A stretch of 64,000 nucleotides of DNA from Plasmopara viticola (Eukaryota; Oomycota; Peronosporomycetes; Peronosporales; Peronosporaceae), in the NCBI GenBank assembly GCA_001695595.3, contig MBPM02000019.1, positions 248,001 to 312,000 on the forward strand, given 5' to 3'. Under the pieces are notes generated by a model. It saw only the letters and a program-made list of their open reading frames with translations. It was not told where the DNA came from and did no database searches. The translations under genes were made by a program, and so were the position numbers. Below, in pieces: positions 10,765-22,099 of this stretch. Every line of letters begins with the position of its first letter. Positions within the stretch are counted from its first letter, which is position 1.

Positions 10765-11288
10765 TGTATGTATGTATGTATGTATGTATGTATGTATGTA
10801 TGTATGTATGTATGTATGTATGTATGTATGTATGTATGTATGTATGTATGTATGTATGTATGTATGTATGTATGTATGTATGTATGTATGTATGTATGTA
10901 TGTATGTATGTATGTATGTATGTATGTATGTATGTATGTATGTATGTACGTATGTATGTATGTATGTATGTATGTATGTATGTATGTATGTATGTATGTA
11001 TGTATGTATGTATGTATGTATGTATGTATGTATGTATGTATGTATGTATGTATGTATGTATGTATGTATGTATGTATGTATGTATGTATGTATGTATGTA
11101 TGTATGTATGTATGTATGTATGTATGTATGTATGTATGTATGTATGTATGTATGTATGTATGTATGTATGTATGTATGTATGTATGTATGTATGTATGTA
11201 TGTATGTATGTATGTATGTATGTATGTATGTATGTATGTATGTATGTATGTATGTATGTATGTATGTATGTATGTATGTATGTATGTA
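10765..11288. repeat. Tetranucleotide microsatellite (TATG)n, about 520 bp
   Basis: About 130 uninterrupted TATG units with one clear substitution (TACG near 10947-10950). It keeps reading frames open on both strands (Met-Tyr-Val-Cys on plus, His-Thr-Tyr-Ile on minus), so the long ORFs predicted here are an artefact of a 12-base translation period. It abuts the right end of Gypsy copy A. Assembly length may be unreliable in such a repeat. Confidence 0.98.
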
Positions 11289-12117
11289 CATGTGTGGCTG
11301 TGAATTTCAGATCAAGACATCGAGGTCCAGCCGCCTCGTGATCGCAAGAGACATAAATGGAGTATGAAGAGAATGATTGGCTTTAGTATGGTAGAAATTC
11401 ATGGCTAAATGCTACCAATTAGGTGGCAAGGAAAGAACCCGCAAGAGCTTTATTTTTTCTTTCAGCTCTCAATTTGCTTCAAGTCGAAAAGAGTCCTCCT
11501 TAGCTGACTTCTCCGCGCTCGCCGCCTAACGCACAGTGAACAACGGACCTCGCAAAAGTGACTGTTTTTCACGTCGCTTGTTGTGCACTCAAGACCTTAT
11601 TACGCAATCAAGTCAAATGTCGCTGCAGCGATTTTACCAACTGCCGTGCAAATCGAGCATTAATATGGCATATTGCGGTTCGCATCCGTTCTCTTGCCGT
11701 TATGCACTGTCTTGTACTCAGCCGACTTATTGATCATAATGCACGTCACTAAAGACGAAGATACCTAAATTATTGTCATACTGCAAGTACAGATAGTTAA
11801 CATATCCCTTGAGATTTCCGCAAGCCAACCACTTTCTCTCTGCTTTTTGTATTGCATTGCAAAGATTAGCACTGGTAAAAGTTTTGATCTTTTATGAGCT
11901 GTGCATCAAAAACCTCGTCGCTGCGGCTGCTCTTCTATTATAACGGTTTGCTTTGGATGCTATAATTCTGTCTTTGCAGCTTGTAATAAACGTACATCTG
12001 CATAGCCTTTAAAGTTTAGAGTACAGAGCCAAAAATTAGATAAGAGATGAGGATAGTTAAAAGCAACATGCATAGCCAAATTACCATGTGTATCGATCTT
12101 TTGGGTCACACTCCATT
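11289..12117. other. No gene recognised
   Basis: Sequence between the microsatellite and the recognisable end of Gypsy copy B. Small ORFs lack ATG or similarity support. It may hold further Gypsy remains too decayed to see. Confidence 0.35.
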
Positions 12118-12424
12118 TTACTTTTTATTCAAACAACTTTGCACGCTTCGTCCTATAATAAAAAGTATCATTTCTGCCGATATCATCCCATTTATTAGCT
12201 CACCAATTTTATGATACTTAATTATTTCTTCATCTGGCCTTTTTTGGATCAGGTATCTATATATCGTGACTGATTTGACGTATTGTTCCTTCGAGCAATC
12301 GGCCAACATGACTTTATCAAGCTTTTGCCGACACTCGGGGTCTCCACGTGTTTGACTATACAAAAAACCATCCCTTCGGGTCATCCTCTTCGTATCCATT
12401 TCTTTATGAAATGCTTTAGGTCTC
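12118..12424 (-). mobile_element. Gypsy copy B, distal part (interrupted by Copia-1)
   Basis: Minus-strand translation contains MTRRDGFLYSQTRGDPE, matching the plus-strand translation of copy A near 10390-10450 (ITQRDGFLYSQSGGD). It is the start of the integrase region. The element is cut at 12424 by Copia-1 and resumes at 17157, with GTCTC duplicated on both sides. Confidence 0.65.
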
Positions 12425-12713
12425 TATTGGAATTCTGCAGCGAAAGAGTGAGTAAGCGAAGCTTGCGGGGAGCGAAGAGCGAAGAAGGCACTTGAGCTGT
12501 TGAACGAAGATTCGAAAATGAGGTATTTTATGTTAGTTCTAGCTGATGAGACATGCACTAGCTCTTTCTATAATTAAGTTCATTCGATCACAATTATTCC
12601 TTATTCGTCCAATCATCCTGCTCGTCTAATTAACGTGCGATCGTATTGAAATGGTTCGGGCTACCCGGTTTATGGGTACAGCTGTTACATAGATACACCG
12701 GTTACCCTTAACA
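12425..12713 (-). repeat. Copia-1 3' LTR
   Basis: About 289 bp, aligned by eye along its whole length with 16850-17156; ends TTACCCTTAACA. The terminal TG has mutated to TA at the outer side. Confidence 0.9.
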
Positions 12714-12720
12714 CGCCCCC

Positions 12721-15700
12721 TCATTGCGAACATGCGTGGATGCCGAGAGCTGCCGTCATGTCCTTGTGACGTAGTCCTGAAAGGGCCTTGGTCATGATGT
12801 CCGCGAGCCTGATGACTGTCTCGCAGTACTCCAGCTTGACTTCACCGCGTTTGACTTGATCACGGATGTGACGATACTTGATGTCGATGTGCTTGGCACG
12901 TCCATGGTTAACTGAATTTTTCGTCATCTTGATGCATAACTGATTGTCCTTGAAATTCTTGAGTTCCGGCGTGATCTCATTCGCAGCCGTCAGAATCTCG
13001 TGCAGGAGATGACGGATCCACTTGCCTTCTTGTATAGCCAGACTCAAAGCGATGTACTCTGCTTTGCTGATAGAGAGCGGCACTCCTGACTAACTCTTGA
13101 TTTCCCAACTGATGGGTGCGTCCATCAATATGAACACGTGGCCCGAAGTCGACTTGCGGTCCGAGTGGTCGCCTGCCCAGTCTGCGTCCGAGTATGCGCG
13201 GAAGTCCATCTTGTTTCCGGGCTTATAACAGGGTCCATGCGACTTGGTTACCTAGAGGGGGCGGAGAATTCTCTTGACTGCAGTCCAATGCTCGTCTTGA
13301 GGGTTTTCCGTAAACCGAGACGCATATCCAACGGCAAAGGCGATATCCGGACAAGTCGCTGTTATTTTATGCATGAATGCACCGATTGCTTCACGGAATG
13401 GAACACTTGTTGCTGTTGGCTCGTCACTTGGAACAAGTCGAGTACTTGGATCTGCCGGGCTTAAAACGGGCTTGCTGTCGCATGCCGAAGCACTTGAGTA
13501 TGTCTTCGATGTAGTGCCGCTGGCACACTGTCAAACTGCCGTTAGGGTATTTCACCTGCTCCATACCCAGAAGGCATTTACCGCTGTCCGTCATCTCGAA
13601 GCGCGTCTTCGAGTCATTCTTGGTGCGCGCGACAAGGCCAGTCGAGCTTCCTGTTACGAGTACATCAGCAAAGTAAACTTGAAGCAGTACGCAGTGCGCC
13701 TCCACAATCTTAATGTATCGGCAGCAATCGAAAGCTGAAACTTGAAAGCCGATGGAGCACACAACCACGTCGAAGGTCTCGTTCCAAACTCGCGAGGCTT
13801 GCTTGAGTCCATATGTGGCCTTAACCGGCTCGAGACAGTCGAAGTCATCATCGAGCTCAACTTCTTCCGGCGTTGCGCAAAACACTTGCTCCTTCATGAC
13901 GCCGTACAAGAATGCTGTCACCACATTTAATTGGTCAAGAAGCCAGTCAGAGTACTTGGCGATCGCAATGATCTTTCGCAAGGTCACATACTTGATAACA
14001 GGCGAAAAAGTCTCCGTGTAGTCGATGCCGTACTTTTGCTTGAACTCTTTAGCAACGAGGCGCGCTGTATACTTCTCAATCGTTCCGTCAGCTTTGCGCT
14101 TGATTTTGGACACCCATTTTGTTCCAATGGCGCGTTGTCCATTCGGAAGTGTTGCCGCTCGAAATACTCCACGAAGTCGCATCGACTCAAGCTCTCCTTG
14201 CATGGCTTTGCGCCAGTGCACCTGTTCCGGTCCATTAACTGCGTCTTGATATGTCGTTGGCTCGGAAAGGTCAGTAATTTCCGCAGCGTTGACGCTTGCT
14301 CGCCAATATCCATCCGCTGGAGACGTACCGTCTTCGTGAACTTGGCTGTCTTTTTCTTCTATATCCACCGTAGTGGGCACGCCTGGTCGGCGTTCAGCGC
14401 GAGGCTGAACGGGATCTTCGGGGACACTCGCTTCTTCCAAACCAATGTTTGACTTGTTGAGCGCGTATTTGAGATCTTGTTACGCGAAGTTAGGTGGTTG
14501 GGCTTGCGCTTTCCTGTGTATTTAAACTCCGTCGATCCTGAGTCGTCGATATCGAGGGAGTCGAAGTCGAACAGCGCATCATGATTGTCATCGTCTGAGC
14601 TTTCCACAAAGATGCCCAAGCTTGATTCGTCGGAGTTGACGTCGCGATTGATCACCACCTTTCCAGCTTCGATGGCGAAGACGCGGTGGGCCTTAGAACG
14701 TTCCTCGTTAGGTGTAGTGTCAAATATCAACCATAAAAATTTAAATTAGGTAAAGCTGGTCGATCGAGATGGTTAAATCAAAGACCGTCTGGAAGAGGGG
14801 TAGCAAAAAATCCGATTGATCACCGATAAAAATTCCCTCACGAGCCTTAGCATCCCAATTGAGTCGTTTTTCTCTGGTGTCAGGATGACCATGCACCCAA
14901 ATACTCGCATGCGTTTGACGCTTGGCTTGGTCTTGTACACAATTTTGTAAGGCGTTTTGGCAAGAACTTTCGAAGATGGTAGTCGGTTGTTAATGTAGAT
15001 CGCTACCATTACCGCTTCAGCACAAAACGTTTTGTCCAAACCAGCGTGATGTAACATGCTCTGACCGATCGAAACGATAATTCGGTTGGCTCGCTCTGCA
15101 GTGCCATTTGTCTGGTGCGCGTAGCGGACTGTGGGCTGCACCTCGATGCCATGATTGTCGTAGAAATTCGGTAAGGAGTTGGTTGCAAACTCCTTGGCCC
15201 CATCGTGAAGCACAAATTTGACCTTGGCACCGAACTGCTTCTCAACCTTGAGGATGCACTTGCGCAGACACTCTTCACTTTCCGACTTGGCGCGCAAAAA
15301 GAATCCAGCTATACACCCACTTGCCTCGTCTGTGGTCATCAGCAAATGTCTGCTGCCACCAAGCGACTTGTGCTCAATTGTCTAACAGCTGTCGAAGTGT
15401 AGAAAGTCAAACGGGGCATACTTGGGCTTGCTTGGATTGATCGGAAATGGTTTTTGGATCAAATTTTTTGCTGGCATCCTCGGCAAAGACCAGGTGACTT
15501 AAAGGGTGGGCTTGGCGTCCTTGATCATGTTGTTGTCTATCATTTTGCAAAGGACATCAACCGGAGCATGACCCATGCGAGCGTGCAAGTCGACACCGCT
15601 ACCTCGCACGACTGGATTGGCACAGCGTTGCGGCATTCGAAGCCAGTAGAGTCCGTTGATGAGATCCGCAGTCGCAACAACTTGCTTGGACTGCTTGCGA

Positions 15701-16830
15701 GCAACGTACATCTTGGACCCGTCAAATAAATCCTGGAACTGGCCGCTCTTATTGATTTGTGGAATCGAAAGCAGATTCTTTCTTATGCTTGGCACGTAAA
15801 GCGCATTAATTATTTATTTTCACGCTCGCTGCCGTTCGATGATGGTCCCTACGCCCTTGATTTCAGCCTTGTTACAGTCGGCAACAGACAATTCGCCTTT
15901 GCGGTCTTCATGAAGTTTGGCGAACTTGGTCTTGTCGTTGCATATGTGATTCGTGGCATCACTATCAATGGCCGAGAGTCCCGATGTGTTGCTAGTCGCT
16001 GACATGCCGCATTTCAGCGAACCTGCAAAAGCGACTCGGTCGTCGTAGTCGTTGTTGTCGTTACCCCATTGGACATTGTTAGCCACGCGTCCACCATTGT
16101 TGCCGCCGCGCTTAGGGCCCCGATCCTCGTCTTTCTGTTTGGTCCATCACCGCTCAACCGAGTGCCCCAATTTTTCGCAGTACGTGCACTGGCGAGGCTC
16201 CCGATCGGCGCTGAACGCACGTGCCGCGTCTTCAGTCTTGATCGCCAAAGTCTGATCGCCCTGCCGCTTAATATGCTCGTTCGTGAGCACCTTGACAACG
16301 TCTTGCGTTTTCAGCTCCGCAGTGCTTAACTTCAAGTTCAACACCACGTTCTCGTAGCGCTTGAGAAGACTGCGCAGCAAGCAAATCGCCACGTCTTCGT
16401 CCTCCATTTTGACGCCGATGCCGCTGAGCTTTGCGCTGATGTTGGGGACCTCGTTGCAATGTTGTAGCACATTGCGCCTTCCGACATCTCCATCCTGAAG
16501 AGCTGTCGCTTGAGCTAGATGCGACCAGCTTCTGGGATTCACCGTAAAGTGCCTTCACACACACCCATGCGACCCATGCATCCTCGCAGTCATCGACGAC
16601 GTGATGGTAGTCCGCGTCCATGTGGAGCAGCATAAGTCCAAAGGCGATGTTGTTGAGCTTGACGTACTCATCCTTGGCACGAGAGTCGGTGAAGGTAGAA
16701 GTCGTCTGGCGATTCATCACATGCCAAGTGGTCAGGAACACGTCACGCATGTAGCGGCTCCAATTCACGTAGTTATTTCGTTGAATTTGTCGATGGAGAC
16801 TTTGGTGGAGACGTCTTGCGCAGTGGACAT
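12721..16830 (-). pseudogene. Copia-1 gag-pol, inactivated
   Basis: The gag ATG is at 16830. After about 20 codons a frameshift separates it from the long gag frames (16768-16147). The zinc knuckle [13 protein letters not shown] runs into a stop where the last Cys should be. Protease at 16086-15820 has DSDAT in place of the catalytic DSGAT. Pre-integrase at 15795-15499 keeps LHARMGHAP. The integrase core at 15345-14773 keeps QTNGTAERANR. RT at 14440-13424 keeps the TKWV and LDQLNVVTAFL segments, but the catalytic YVDD is replaced by FADV (VYFADVLVTG). RNase H at 13083-12721 keeps SKAEYIALS and KHIDIKYRHIR. Many frameshifts; the product cannot be functional. Confidence 0.93.
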
Positions 16831-16849
16831 GGTAGTTGGGCTTATAACC

Positions 16850-17156
16850 TGTTGGGTTTCTGCAGCGAAGGAGTGAGGAAGCGAATTCGCGGGGAGCGAA
16901 GAGCTAAGAAGGCACTTGAGCTGTTGAAAAAAGATTCGAAAGTGGTTTATATAATATTAGCTCTAGCTGATGAGACATGCACTTGCTCTTCCTATCATTT
17001 AGTTCGTCTAATCACAATCATTCCTTCTTCGTCCAATCATCCTGCTCGTCTAATCAACGTGACCGTATTGGACCGGTTCGGGCTAACCGGTTAATGGGCA
17101 CAGCTGGTACATGGGTACAGCTAGCACATTGTACCATAAACTGGTTACCCTCAACA
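16850..17156 (-). repeat. Copia-1 5' LTR
   Basis: About 307 bp, TGTTGGG...CTCAACA. Immediately inside on the minus strand lies GGTTATAAGCCC, a plausible primer-binding site, about 20 bases before the gag ATG. Confidence 0.92.
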
Positions 17157-19080
17157 GTCTCTTCACGACGACGATTGCATTGACTTCCCGGTTTGAGCTG
17201 CTTTGATCTTGCTCGTCGTAATTGCTACCACGATCTCAGTAGATCTTACAAGTTAACTCGTGCAGTTTTACGCTTAAATTCCGGTATTTGTGCCAACACA
17301 TCAGACTCGGTGTCAAATTTACCGAAAAATCATTTGAACAAAGGCTAAGATCCAGTGCGCTTATTAGGCCAGCGAACCACTCCGTGGCTTGTAATCTCTT
17401 GCGTTAGGATCATTTCATTTTTCTCGTAATTCGTTTTGACCGTAAATGGTCGATTTGACAGAGATACAAACTAGCTTTTAGCGCATGCATGAAGCGACAT
17501 TTAAGTTCGGTGGAGCAGCGTAGTAGATCATCCGAGAGATCGATTGCTTATCAAGAGTATTTCCTAAAAAAATGTCCAACAAATTGCGCAAAGTCTTTGC
17601 AGAACCGTTAGACATGGATTGTTAGGTCTAAAAAGCACTTCATTTGCTCTTCTGTCTTCTTAAAAGGCTTTCCTAAGATGATTTTATCCTTGTCGGATTG
17701 CATTTGATCACCTTTTTGTCCGACTTAGTCTCCTAGACATGAAATTCCATCTACTTAGAGGTCAGATTGGAGTGTGATTTCTTATCTCAACGCTTGAGCA
17801 CACGACTTTAAGCCGAAATGTGGTCGGCGACATCTTCACTTTTCGTGAATACGTCGATGTGTTCGAAGAAACTTCTGATTACATCCTTCAAACCTCGAAA
17901 TATTCTGCGAAAGCTAATTAAACATTCCACTATGTCCAAAAAGAGTGACCAAAAAGTCAGATGGACCATCTGGGGTCCAAAATGCGGAGATCTGGATATT
18001 CGATTCACGCAATTTAACCTAATAGTAACTTTGAAAAAGGTCCATGCATGTAAAGTGATGACTTAGCCATGGCGCTAAAGATGTCTTTCTTATGCGCTAT
18101 TGATATTGCCGGCAAGATCGTTGCTAGAATAAGCTGACAATAGTCGTGCATAACGCCCAACCTACAGGTTTCTTAACAGAAAATATTAAGGCCAAAAATG
18201 CAGGCGTGCTTGGTCAAATAATGCTCGCTTGAACCATCTATTTGGTCCATTCTTGACTTGCCTTGCGTTGTTTAGGACTTTGTCGCCATTGCTTCCCGAA
18301 GATAGGCTTTGATTGGCTTGAGTAAAACTTCGTGTGTAATTTTCATTTGTACTAAAAATACATTGTGCCCGCGGAGTGATTTATCCGCTAGACTGTCCTT
18401 GCGAGACTTCTATCCTTGATTTTGAAGCTCTCAGCATTCTTAAAATTGATAACGAAGCCAGCTCCATCGTCTTTGTCGCAATGCAACATTGTCAAAGACT
18501 GCCCAAAAAAGATAGCTGCGTCGTTTTTTTACAACTTTGGTGACCTTGTTGCCAATAATAGTCCAGTAGCTCATGTAGCCGAACGCTGCTTTGGCAGACT
18601 TACTTCAACCGCTTGAGGTGTTTTGTGTTTACGCGAGGTGTCTTTCATCACGCACTTAAGTCGCGATCTAGGTTCTTTAAACGAAGCCACATCATATCGA
18701 TGATAAATCAAGAATAGGCATGACCTAAAGCGATTTCGAAGCAGAAGAAGTTTTAGGAATCTGCTGCTTCATGTGCACGGCTCACTTGGGTGGACAACAT
18801 GGTTGTAAGTAAGGTAGAATGCATTATTTCAGGATTGGTCACTTTGAGCTCAAGTTGTTTCACCAAGTGTTCGCACACACCATGAAAATTGCAATCATTG
18901 TCGACGAGGATGGTGACGAACTCTCTTGACCAACATCTTCAAAAGCTTGACCTTCTGCCGGAGGGTAGCATACAGCGCACTTTAATGTGGTGATTCATCT
19001 CCTTTCGATCAGGAGCGATCTGTTGGATATGTGACAAAAATGCAGCAGTTCCCCTTCAGTCCAGGTACCGCTCTCGTTTG
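17157..19080 (-). mobile_element. Gypsy copy B, proximal part
   Basis: Reverse complement of the family seen in copy A. 17170-17420 matches 10100-10320 (RNase H/integrase linker), 17780-17880 matches 9630-9700 (HIDVFTKSEDVADHISA in the RT region) and 18050-18200 matches 9350-9480. 18850-18870 matches 8640-8660 (TTGAGCTCAAAG). No intact domain; stops and frameshifts throughout. The left continuation is at 12118-12424 after the Copia-1 insertion. The outer limit is approximate. Confidence 0.6.
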
Positions 19081-19328
19081 ATATAAAACGTAAAACTCAT
19101 TCTAAGATGTTAGGTTTAGCTTTAATAGTAACTTATACATGCTGTAGGCTTAAGCTTGGATCTTTTGTCATCGCGACAAAATTTACGAAGCTTTAGTCGT
19201 AGTAATTGAATTTAAGTAATGTGATATGACGTTTAGTTGGCCTTGTAGAAAAACAGCTGCTTTTTAATAAACAGAGGAATTGACAAATAGTAAATTTAGG
19301 AAAAACATCAATTCCTAAAGACGGCACT
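19081..19328. other. No gene seen
   Basis: AT-rich sequence between Gypsy copy B and the first short LINE derivative. Its last 12 bases (19317-19328) form the left target duplication of that element. Confidence 0.3.
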
Positions 19329-19655
19329 TGTATTGTATTATATTACGTTATCGCGTTGCCAAGTTATGCACGTGCTAGGCTCAGTCTGGCTAGTCCAGGG
19401 CATAGAGTGGTGTCCGCATACGTCGTGTTTCGTCCGGCGGGCAGTGCAGCCAGCACCAAGGTCGTGAGGGTCTTCCATTATTTTGTTTAGTTCTAACTTG
19501 GTAAGAGCCCAGGTGGCGCCCTGGTGCTGGAGACCGTCGCGTCGAGGGTGAGACTTGTTAGGAACCTGCAGATGCCCGAGAGCACCTGCCCGAAGCGCGC
19601 GAGCATTTAGCCCCCGCGCTTGGAAGGAGGGCGTCACCCCAACCTTTTCCGAGCG
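19329..19655 (-). mobile_element. Short LINE-derived element, copy 1
   Basis: 327-bp non-autonomous element in minus orientation. It consists of a 5' module (starting GGAAAAGGTTGGGGTGACGC on the minus strand), a middle piece encoding ATWALTK, and the LINE 3' end finishing in ATACA repeats. Flanks are AAAGACGGCACT (19317-19328) and AAAGATGGCACT (19656-19667), a 12-bp target duplication with one mismatch. The same three-part structure recurs at 20638 and 62125. Confidence 0.85.
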
Positions 19656-20637
19656 AAAGATGGCACTATTTTACGTAATATAAATGCTAGCAACAAATTT
19701 GCTCGGCATTACATATAATTAAGATGCTGACAACTAGCAGCTTTAAGCTATTAATTAACGCGGCAAATGTCACGCCTAAACGCATCTCGCTTTTTGGACT
19801 GTTCATGGCTTATTTGGGGCTTTGCCAGCAGAAAGTTTGGGACAATATCTGTAGGCGCCTGGTCATAGACCATTTTTAAAAAAGTGAAAAGAACTCTTTC
19901 ACATAACGAGTAACCTCACCAGTGATCAAAAAGCAATTGCGAATTATAAACTTGCCCTTTGAACATTATTTCGTGCTTTTTTGATAAACTTTTTATTTTG
20001 ATTTTCCACTTTTAAAGTGTGAGATAGAGCATATATTTTTATAACCTTTAAGTTAGGTATGTGAATGTCTTTGCGTACCCTATATTTGCAACCTATTGGT
20101 TCTGGTATCCCCCAATTTTATTGTCGGGGTCCTGTCACCTCAGTGGGGGATTGTTGTTGTGATCACGGTTTATCAAATTGGCGACGAAATATTCCCAACT
20201 TGATCCATAGCGACTGTGCCACTGCCGCCGTGTTAATCATTTGGGAGCTGTCTAGGCAAGCTGTTGCAAAGTCCGCGCATGCATAAAGCAAAACAATAAT
20301 TCATGACGCAATATTAAAGAAACTTAATCTTCTTTCTAGTGTGACAATCATAGCAAGATGGAAATAAATAGGCGTAGTACCTCGTACTAGGAACACTTTT
20401 GTCTCTCTTTGCGGTCTGTAATCTGCCCCGCTATCTTCGCGCACCAAACATGTAGGTTGTGGGGTATAGACTGTGGTAAAGTATCTTAAAAAAAGACTAG
20501 TCGGAATATCGTGAGTATGCTAGTTTGCGTGTTACACTAGCTGGCTTAACTCCTTTGGGGGTAAGTCAAAAGATTACATAATTGAGAATGCAGTAATTGC
20601 TGCTGAAGTTTGATGCATAATGGTACTTTTTACATTG
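19656..20637. other. Intergenic, no gene recognised
   Basis: AT-rich. Small ORFs only; the one at 20065-20286 has an ATG but no recognisable feature. Around 20108-20154, ATCCCCCAAT and a near-complement (TGGGGGAT) face each other across about 40 bases and could form a hairpin. Confidence 0.35.
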
Positions 20638-20965
20638 TATTGCATTGTATTGTATTACGTTATCGCGTTGCCAAGTTATGCACGTGCTAGGCTCAGTCTA
20701 GCTAGTCCACGGCATAAAGTGGTGTCCGCATACGTCGGGTCTCGTTCGGCGGGCAGTGCAGCCAGCACCGAGGTCGTGAGGGTCTTCCATTATTTTGCTT
20801 AGCTCTGACTTGGTAAGAGCCCAGGTGGCGCCCGGTGCTGGACACCGTCGCGTCGAGATGAGACTCGTTAGATACCTGCAGATGCCCGAGAGCACCCACC
20901 CGAAGCGCGCGAGCATTTAGCCCCCGCGCTTGGAAGGAGGGCGTCACCCCAACCTTTTCCAGGCA
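20638..20965 (-). mobile_element. Short LINE-derived element, copy 2
   Basis: 328-bp copy of the same three-part element as at 19329. It is flanked by a perfect 13-bp target duplication, ACTTTTTACATTG, at 20625-20637 and 20966-20978. This length and the ATACA-type 3' tail are typical of target-primed reverse transcription, so the short form itself was mobilised. Confidence 0.92.
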
Positions 20966-20978
20966 ACTTTTTACATTG

Positions 20979-22099
20979 GTTGATGGTAATTGTAAAGCAA
21001 GCTCTCTGTCAAAAAAACTTAATGAATCCTAATCCACATCAAAAAAGAGAGCGTTAGTATCCCTTGATAATGGGGCTTATACAAACTCGTTAAGTCAGGC
21101 AGACAGTTCGTGCGAAGTCAAAATTTCGTCAAATGCTTGTTGATTGAGCTCAAGCTTCCTTAAACCTAAGACCTTCGGCAATCCCGATGCACGTGGTATC
21201 AAAAGTATGCAATCTATACCTGAGTCTTTTAAGACTAATACGAACGGGGCAATTTGGTCTTACGTACACATAAAACAATATGCAATGCTAGCCATTACAT
21301 GGCATCCACCGATACTTTATCGGCGATAATTTTTTTTGCTCTACACCACTTTCATGTTTGCGACTTTAAAGCAAATCATGAGCCTACTACGATGCAGCAC
21401 GGAAAGAACACGATCTTCACACAGGAGAACATCTCTTTGTCAGTCCCAGTAGCTGATAGCGTAACTAAGAATGTATGTTGCTTTGTGAAAGACGCTCCGA
21501 AGATGACAGTACTGACAGATTTTGATACGTTGGTGATGTATCAATTACTATCTATCAGTGCAGAGTAACGAAGTCGAAGCGTTTGCATAAGACCGTCAAT
21601 GCCCACGTGCTGACTCTCAGGCGCTAAAATTGGTCTGAATCCGTACGATGCCTGATGTGCATGGTCAGTTTCATGGTATAAGATATGCCTTTTTCTTTAA
21701 ATTTCTATAGCATCCTTGGGCTTGGCAAGCAGAGTTCGATTCAGCAGCAGCGTGAACAAGGATCGTATTGGCTATCAATTCTGCTTGGAAGTGATCAAAT
21801 AACAGAAGAGAAGGAGGTAAGCTAGAAAAATCGATGAATGTCCAAATACTTTCGCTTACACGACTAAATTATACTGCGTTGAAAATTCCTTTTTGGCTGC
21901 AATCTTCCTACTCTATCTTTGCTACTGCTTCAAGCATCTTCAGATCAGCGAAAGCTTCTTACCTTGGTCGTGCTGTTAGATCTTCCTTCATCAGCCTTGG
22001 ATAATGACGATCGGTCGGCAAAGTCCAGCTGTAGTCATCATGTAGCCCAACGTGTCAATAGCAGTAGTATATTATTCGACACTCAAATATTGGACACTT
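20979..22099. other. Intergenic, no gene recognised
   Basis: ORFs at 21144-21329 and 21254-21568 overlap in different frames and carry no family signature. Might be old transposon sequence. The tandem array homology begins just after this, near 22100. Confidence 0.3.

Larger units (their letters stand above)
12425..17156 (-). mobile_element. Copia-1 LTR retrotransposon nested in Gypsy copy B
   Basis: A 4,732-bp Copia element in minus orientation with LTRs at 12425-12713 and 16850-17156. The right LTR begins TGTTGGG and ends CAACA (canonical TG...CA with short inverted ends). Five-base target duplication GTCTC is present at 12420-12424 and 17157-17161. Internal order from the 5' LTR on the minus strand is gag, protease, pre-integrase, integrase, reverse transcriptase, RNase H, the defining Copia order. 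LTRs differ by several substitutions and small indels, so insertion is not recent. Confidence 0.95.

Noticed and set aside
10765..11288. CRISPR-like or satellite array
   Set aside because: Period is four bases with no spacers; it is a microsatellite in a eukaryotic genome.
10686..11367. Four long ORFs (about 190-208 codons) of repeating MYVC or HTYI
   Set aside because: They are translations of the pure TATG microsatellite and have no independent coding support.
20100..20160. Hairpin around ATCCCCCAAT / TGGGGGAT as a regulatory structure
   Set aside because: Single imperfect 8-10 bp stem with a long loop in untranscribed-looking DNA; likely chance.
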